A DNA stretch of 23,574 nucleotides from Welwitschia mirabilis (taxonomy: Eukaryota > Gnetophyta > Gnetopsida > Welwitschiales). This document shows positions 19,495-23,574 of the stretch, piece after piece (the stretch's first letter is position 1; every line of letters starts with the position of its first letter). The stretch is taken from assembly GCA_051453625.1 (NCBI GenBank), contig JBOZIK010000001.1, forward strand, positions 291,460,863 to 291,484,436, written 5' to 3'. The translations under genes were made by a program, and so were the position numbers. Below the pieces are notes generated by a model, which made no database searches, was not told where the DNA came from, and saw only the letters and a program-made list of their open reading frames with translations.

Positions 19495-20660
19495 CAATAA
19501 ATCATCTTAAGCTTTATGATTTTAAAAAATATTTTGTTGATGTTGAAGATTTGTTAGCTATTGTTGTAGATTTTCATCATGACATGAATGAAAAAGATCT
19601 ACTATAAGCATGTTAGCCTTATTTTCAATATCAAAAGAGATTACACAAAACTTATTAGCTAAACATTTATCAAAATATCTGAAGAACCTCATAGTATGAG
19701 GAATAGCACCTTTTCATCACTCAATAAATCCCTCCTTCCCAATAGGTCTAGGGACAATGTTTAAAATACAATAAAAATATTCTTAAAACCTTCTATTAAA
19801 TAAAAATACAATGTTTGTAATGAAAATTCTAAATGGATCATAAGAATGATCTATTATTTGAATAAAAATTTCAATTGCCAAGTTATTTGATAAAGTGCAT
19901 TGTAAATGGACCCAAACGAATATACATTGATAAAATTCAAAATAAAAATTTAGAAAAGAAGAAATATCTAATCTATGAAAAATTCATTCCATATCAAATC
20001 TATAATTAAATCATATAAACCAATGACTATCCTTATTATCCCTACCAACATTAGGATCTAACAATTGGAATTTAGTTTCTGGATGAATATAAGGCCATAC
20101 ATTCATTTTTCTGAAAAGTAAAATGGTCTCTTCCTATTTTATAAAAAATAAATTTTCACATATTAAAAACTTCAAAAATGATCTAAATAGCTTTAGGAAG
20201 AATATTATTTACTTAAATTCAAAGCATAGATCTTTCCTGAGTATCACAAGAGGCATACAATAATAGATACCAAAAGTTAATTCAAAAATATTTAAGCAAA
20301 TACATATATCTCTATCCCCTAAGACAAAAAAATTTTCATTATATTTGTAGAGTAAATTTTTAAAGCATAAACAAGAACTCCACCTCTTCTTTCTTCATGG
20401 TTAGTATAAAGATAAACTTTTTAAGGCTTAAAAAATTAAACAACTAAAAGTAACTTGTATTTTTTGTTTCTTGAAAATATAAAACGCTAACTTCTAAAAG
20501 TGAATCAGATAATTATTCTTCTTTGAGGTCCAAATAATTGCTAAACATTATAAGATCATGAGGGTGAAATGCCCAAAGTATTTTCCTCTTTATGATCCAT
20601 TAAAAAATGAAAGAACTTATCTACTCAAAATTAGAAACAATAATCTTCCATTTCTATAAG
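19495..20660 (-). pseudogene. Probable endonuclease part of LINE ORF2, barely readable
   Basis: Position alone predicts the AP-endonuclease-like domain here, upstream of the reverse transcriptase on the minus strand. Short readable pieces such as EERRGGVLVYA, RIFHRLDISSFL-like text and IDHSYDPF (compare the SDHxP motif) are suggestive, but the frame changes repeatedly and I see no intact catalytic set. Confidence 0.35.
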
Positions 20661-20938
20661 ATAAATTCTTCCCAACTCCTACATTCTTGCATTTTAAAAT
20701 AGAAGGAAATGAGGTGATGTCCTCTTCCTATCCAAACTTAGAATATGCCAAATTCTCCTTTCATTCTTAGATATCACTTAACTTACAAGTTTAGATGAAA
20801 ATGTCATAACTTTAAAGTTCTTATGATTTTGCTACTTCATGTCTATCCATTCACCTTCTTATGGGTTTGCCTTTTTTCTAGAAATGCTTGATAGTAGACA
20901 TCTTCATTGGTGTCTTTTGATTTTCTGTAATGCTTCTT

Positions 20939-21219
20939 TTGTTTTTTTAATTTCTTCTTCTAATTTAGCTTCAATGGATTTCTTTATTAATAACTTTGAA
21001 TAGAAATGTTATGATAGGCCTCATGACAGNNNNNNNNNNNNNNNNNNNNNNNNNNNNNNNNNNNNNNNNNNNNNNNNNNNNNNNNNNNNNNNNNNNNNNN
21101 NNNNNNNNNNNNNNNNNNNNNNNNNNNNNTTGTTTTCTAATTTCTTCTTCTAATTTAGCTTCAATGGATTTCTTTATCAATAACTTTGAATAGAAATGTT
21201 ATGATAGGCCTCATGACAG
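20939..21219 (+). repeat. 90-bp sequence present on both sides of a gap
   Basis: 20939-21029 and 21130-21219 are the same sequence, ending ATAGGCCTCATGACAG, with one substitution at 20988/21178 and small differences in a T run near the start. The 100-N gap lies exactly between them. It is either a real tandem repeat or one locus assembled twice at contig ends. Both short open frames here run through Ns and are not real. Confidence 0.85.
21030..21129. other. Assembly gap (100 N)
   Basis: Exactly 100 Ns between two near-identical 90-bp flanks. Confidence 0.97.
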
Positions 21220-21731
21220 TAAAATCAAGAATTCAGCAAAGTGAGATAAGTAATCTTTTTGATCTATTATCTTTCATCTATAATCTATTTCTGCTGAAGC
21301 AGCAAGTTCTTTACTTAAGTCCAATTCCACACAAATCTTTCTAGTTGGAAGAGTTTAAAAGTCAGTTTATTTTTCAATAAAAAACACTTTTTCTAATGCA
21401 CTAGCTAACTCAAGAATCAAAAAACAATGAATAATACACAAACCTATAAATTCTAAGTAAATTGAAAGAATATCAAAAGTACTTTTAATAGACTCTGTTG
21501 AAAGTTTTATGTACTTTCTCTTGGAAGTACAACTATCATGATCATTCAAATGAATGATTTAATTACACTTAGCATCTAATAGTGCATTAAGTATGGCATT
21601 CAAAGTTTTAAACTCATAACTTCTGAATAGAGAGAAAGTGTCCCATGAATTAAAGTACTATTCTATATACTTATAAATATAATCTTAATTATTTTATATT
21701 GATTTCATGATATTCAAATTTTTGAATTAAG
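21220..21731. other. No feature recognised
   Basis: AT-rich sequence. The one 60-codon open frame (21367-21549, minus) shows no recognisable motif and is near chance length. Confidence 0.4.
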
Positions 21732-21915
21732 TTAATGGAATGATGGTCCAACTGATGAAATATTATACTTCATTCAAGAGGCATAGGTTTAAACTTCTAG
21801 ATAACTTGATTAGTATAGCATGAGGTCTTAGACTAAATTAAATCATTTGTTGGGTGATCTTGGTGGTGGTACTCTTAGGGGGAGGTGAAGTTACTAGCAG
21901 TTTTTTTAAGTTTAA
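21732..21915 (+). repeat. SINE-like repeat, copy 1
   Basis: The pattern GGTCCAACTGATG (A-box region, about 21745-21757), CAAGAGGCATA, then GGTTTAAACTTC (B box, 21786-21797) recurs in copy 2 at 22063 in the same order. Shared downstream blocks are CTAAATTAAATCATTTGTT...GGTGATCTTGGTGG and GAAGTTACTAGCAGTTTTTTT. A Pol III promoter at the head and a T-rich end fit a tRNA-derived SINE. Confidence 0.55.
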
Positions 21916-22062
21916 CATTACCCCATGCAAAATTTCAGTTAAGACATTTAATTGAGGGGAAAATGTAAAGCATACTCATAAACTAGCATGCTTAATTAGA
22001 TGTTAACAACAAATTCAAATAAAAGTTTCATAGCAACTAAATGAATATATTTTAATGTTTAC

Positions 22063-22245
22063 CAATGGAGTAATAATACAACTAGTGGTACACTCATCTT
22101 TCATTTAGGAGATTATGTGCTTAAACCTCTTGCTTGGCACACTATAAGGCTTTGGATGTAACTAAATCGTTTGTTTGGATGGTCATGGTGGTTTTCTTCT
22201 TTGGGAAAGTTATGGTCACTAAAAGTTTTAATTTTGAGATCCCTA
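22063..22245 (+). repeat. SINE-like repeat, copy 2
   Basis: ACAACTAGTGGTA (A-box region, about 22078-22090) and GCTTAAACCTC (B box, 22119-22129) are about 41 bp apart. They are followed by CTAAATCGTTTGTTTGGATGG, GTCATGGTGG and a T-rich GTCACTAAAAGTTTTAATTTT. It aligns to copy 1 across about 165 bp with many differences, so both are old. Confidence 0.55.
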
Positions 22246-23013
22246 TCCCTTAAATAAAGTTTTAATAGTTAATATAGGTTGTCTGTTATTAACAATTTAA
22301 AGGCATAACTTATATAAGACTTATTTGGTACTTAACAAGCTACTTGTAAATGTAAACTTAATCTTTCACATGTTATATTTATGTTGAAGGAACTTCATGT
22401 GATTTCTTAAGCATCAACTTAGACCTAAGCTTTACGAATTAAAAAGTGTTAAATCGTATCAAATATTGCATCGATAATAACTTATATGAAATTATAGAGT
22501 CAATCTAAGGAACCATGAAGGATAAATATAGAGAACTATATTTGAAAGATATACTTTGAACTTGTGGCTTTTATATTAATCAAATATCAAATACATTACA
22601 TGTAGGAACTATTAATCACTAGAGAAAAAGAAGACAAAAACCCTTTTAGCCTTAAGAGGCCTTTCATACCCTACAGTATGCAATATCTTGGAGTTCTTCT
22701 CATACATTAGCACCTATTTTCCTAAAGCCCTAATGATAATTTCGTTCTGTCATAATGTCAAGGTGAGGGAAGAGATGCAATACAAATAGACTATCCTTAT
22801 GAAGATTCTAGATCATTACTCTAATGTGGTGCAGTGTTATCATTATATAAAGGAGGTTTTGAGAGAAGGTTTTAAGCACTAGGGCTTCTAGGATTTCAAT
22901 CTGGGCTTAAATCCTTGTTAAGGCCAAAAGAACCTTTGATAGAAAATCAAATGGATATATTAAAATAGTATACTAATAAATACTCCAAAATTAATTCATT
23001 ATTTTAAATGCAT
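22246..23013. other. No feature recognised
   Basis: AT-rich DNA without open frames of note or repeats that I could match elsewhere in the window. Confidence 0.45.
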
Positions 23014-23085
23014 GTTAATTTAGTGGTAGACCAACTAATAGTATGCTCATTTTCCATAGAAGAAGTCATAGTTATATTCCCAAAA
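23014..23085 (+). repeat. SINE-like repeat, copy 3 (5' part only)
   Basis: TTAGTGGTAGACCAACTAATAG followed by TATGCTCATTTTCCATAGAAGAAGTCATAG aligns to the heads of copies 1 and 2. The B box is degraded (AGTTATATTCC) and the body is missing. Confidence 0.4.
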
Positions 23086-23271
23086 ATACATTTACTAAAA
23101 ATTTTAACATGCCATAAGTTATTTTAAATACATATTTTAGCTTAGGTAAAGTCATAAAGAGTGCATTACTACCTGTTCATGAATGATATTGCAGTGAGAT
23201 TCTTGATTGTGAAATTTGAGCTGTTATTTAAAACTAGCTTAGATATATAATACATATAAATATCTAAAAGT

Positions 23272-23400
23272 TGGCCAAAATTTATTAATTTTTTTCGCCT
23301 TTCGGACGAGGCTACAAGCATTAAGGCAAATATATTTTCCTAAGCGTTGACCATTGACCAAAAGTCAATGCTTATTCTCGGCCAAAATTTTCCTAAAATA
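23272..23400 (+). repeat. CpG-bearing block with inverted repeat and W-box-like motifs
   Basis: GGCCAAAATTT occurs at both edges (about 23274 and 23380). Between them are CGCCTTTCGGACGAGGC, unusually rich in CpG for this window, and AAGCGTTGAC (about 23342) facing GTCAATGCTT (about 23364), which pair over ten bases with one G-T. A second perfect pairing, CATTGAC with GTCAATG, overlaps it. TTGACC appears twice and GTCAA once, the core of the plant WRKY-binding W box. Function is unknown. Confidence 0.5.
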
Positions 23401-23574
23401 TTAATTTCAATGCTTCAAAAACATAAAGTTTAACTATTTTAACACACTGCAAGTTTGTATTCAATCCAAAAAATATTAGATCTTTAACAATTTAAAAGCA
23501 TCAAAAGTAAGCTTTTAAAACTTCTTAACAAATAAATTTTCTATTTTCCACATAAGGCATATCCATGTGCATAA

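Larger units (their letters stand above)
16692..20660 (-). mobile_element. Decayed L1-type LINE (non-LTR retrotransposon)
   Basis: The minus strand carries L1-clade reverse-transcriptase motifs at about 18.0-19.5 kb. At 16692 it ends in TATCTTATCAAAAAAA, preceded by an AATAAA-like signal and TGTATGCTCC, a layout typical of plant LINE 3' ends with a short poly(A). Upstream of the reverse transcriptase, out to about 20.66 kb, there are only faint traces of the endonuclease half of ORF2. ORF1 was not found. I could not identify target-site duplications, and the 5' limit is approximate. Many stops and frameshifts show it is long dead. Confidence 0.75.

Noticed and set aside
20971-21193. Short open frames on both strands
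   Set aside because: They run through the 100-N gap and its duplicated flanks.
21367-21549. 60-codon minus-strand open frame
   Set aside because: No motif, low complexity around it, chance length in AT-rich DNA.

Overview
The window looks like intergenic DNA from a plant nuclear genome. It is AT-rich and CpG-poor, has no intact gene, and consists mostly of old, decayed retroelements of plant type: a large LTR retrotransposon, a reverse-oriented LTR with a tRNA-Asp-type primer binding site, an L1-type LINE and tRNA-derived SINE-like repeats. The density of old, diverged elements would suit a large genome such as a conifer's, but the sequence alone cannot fix the species. Three runs of N (1522-2309, 15531-15630, 21030-21129) mark it as a draft assembly.

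Region 1 (about 3-10058, + strand) is one LTR retrotransposon. Two copies of a roughly 2-kb LTR (3-2481 and 8082-10058, both TGT...ACA) flank 5.6 kb that starts with a degraded initiator-Met-type primer binding site and ends with a polypurine tract. I find no gag, protease, reverse transcriptase, RNase H or integrase in the interior, so it looks non-autonomous or coding-dead. A 380-bp tandem duplication copied the end of the interior, the polypurine tract and the first 143 bp of the LTR. The interior also holds two tRNA-like A-box/B-box segments and microsatellites.

The most unusual structure is in both LTRs (878-1200 and 8945-9292), downstream of the predicted TATA box. It is an array of nine degenerate units of about 26-30 nt, alternating between two types. 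Their ends are self-complementary in type-specific ways: CTTCAC...GTGAAG in one type, CCCAC/CCAC...GTGGG in the other. Both share a core of the form GCC-(A/G)AATGA-GGC. This looks like a series of RNA (or cruciform DNA) hairpins in the transcribed leader of the element.

Region 2 (10059-14960) holds an unassigned open frame (10164-10502), then a minus-strand LTR-element relic. Reading leftwards from about 12831 it has an LTR with a TATA box inside an inverted repeat, a tRNA-Asp-type primer binding site (11615-11632) and a T-rich leader with an internal duplication. From 12832 to 14960 I recognise nothing.

Region 3 (14960-16691) has a G/C-run inverted repeat, a 20-bp tandem repeat and a gap.

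Region 4 (16692 to about 20660, minus strand) is a dead L1-type LINE with a clear but broken reverse transcriptase and a 3' end at 16692. Beyond it are a 90-bp sequence present on both sides of a gap, three copies of a SINE-like repeat (21732, 22063, 23014) and a GC-richer stretch with a strong inverted repeat (23272-23400).

No host protein-coding gene, functional tRNA, rRNA or CRISPR array was found.
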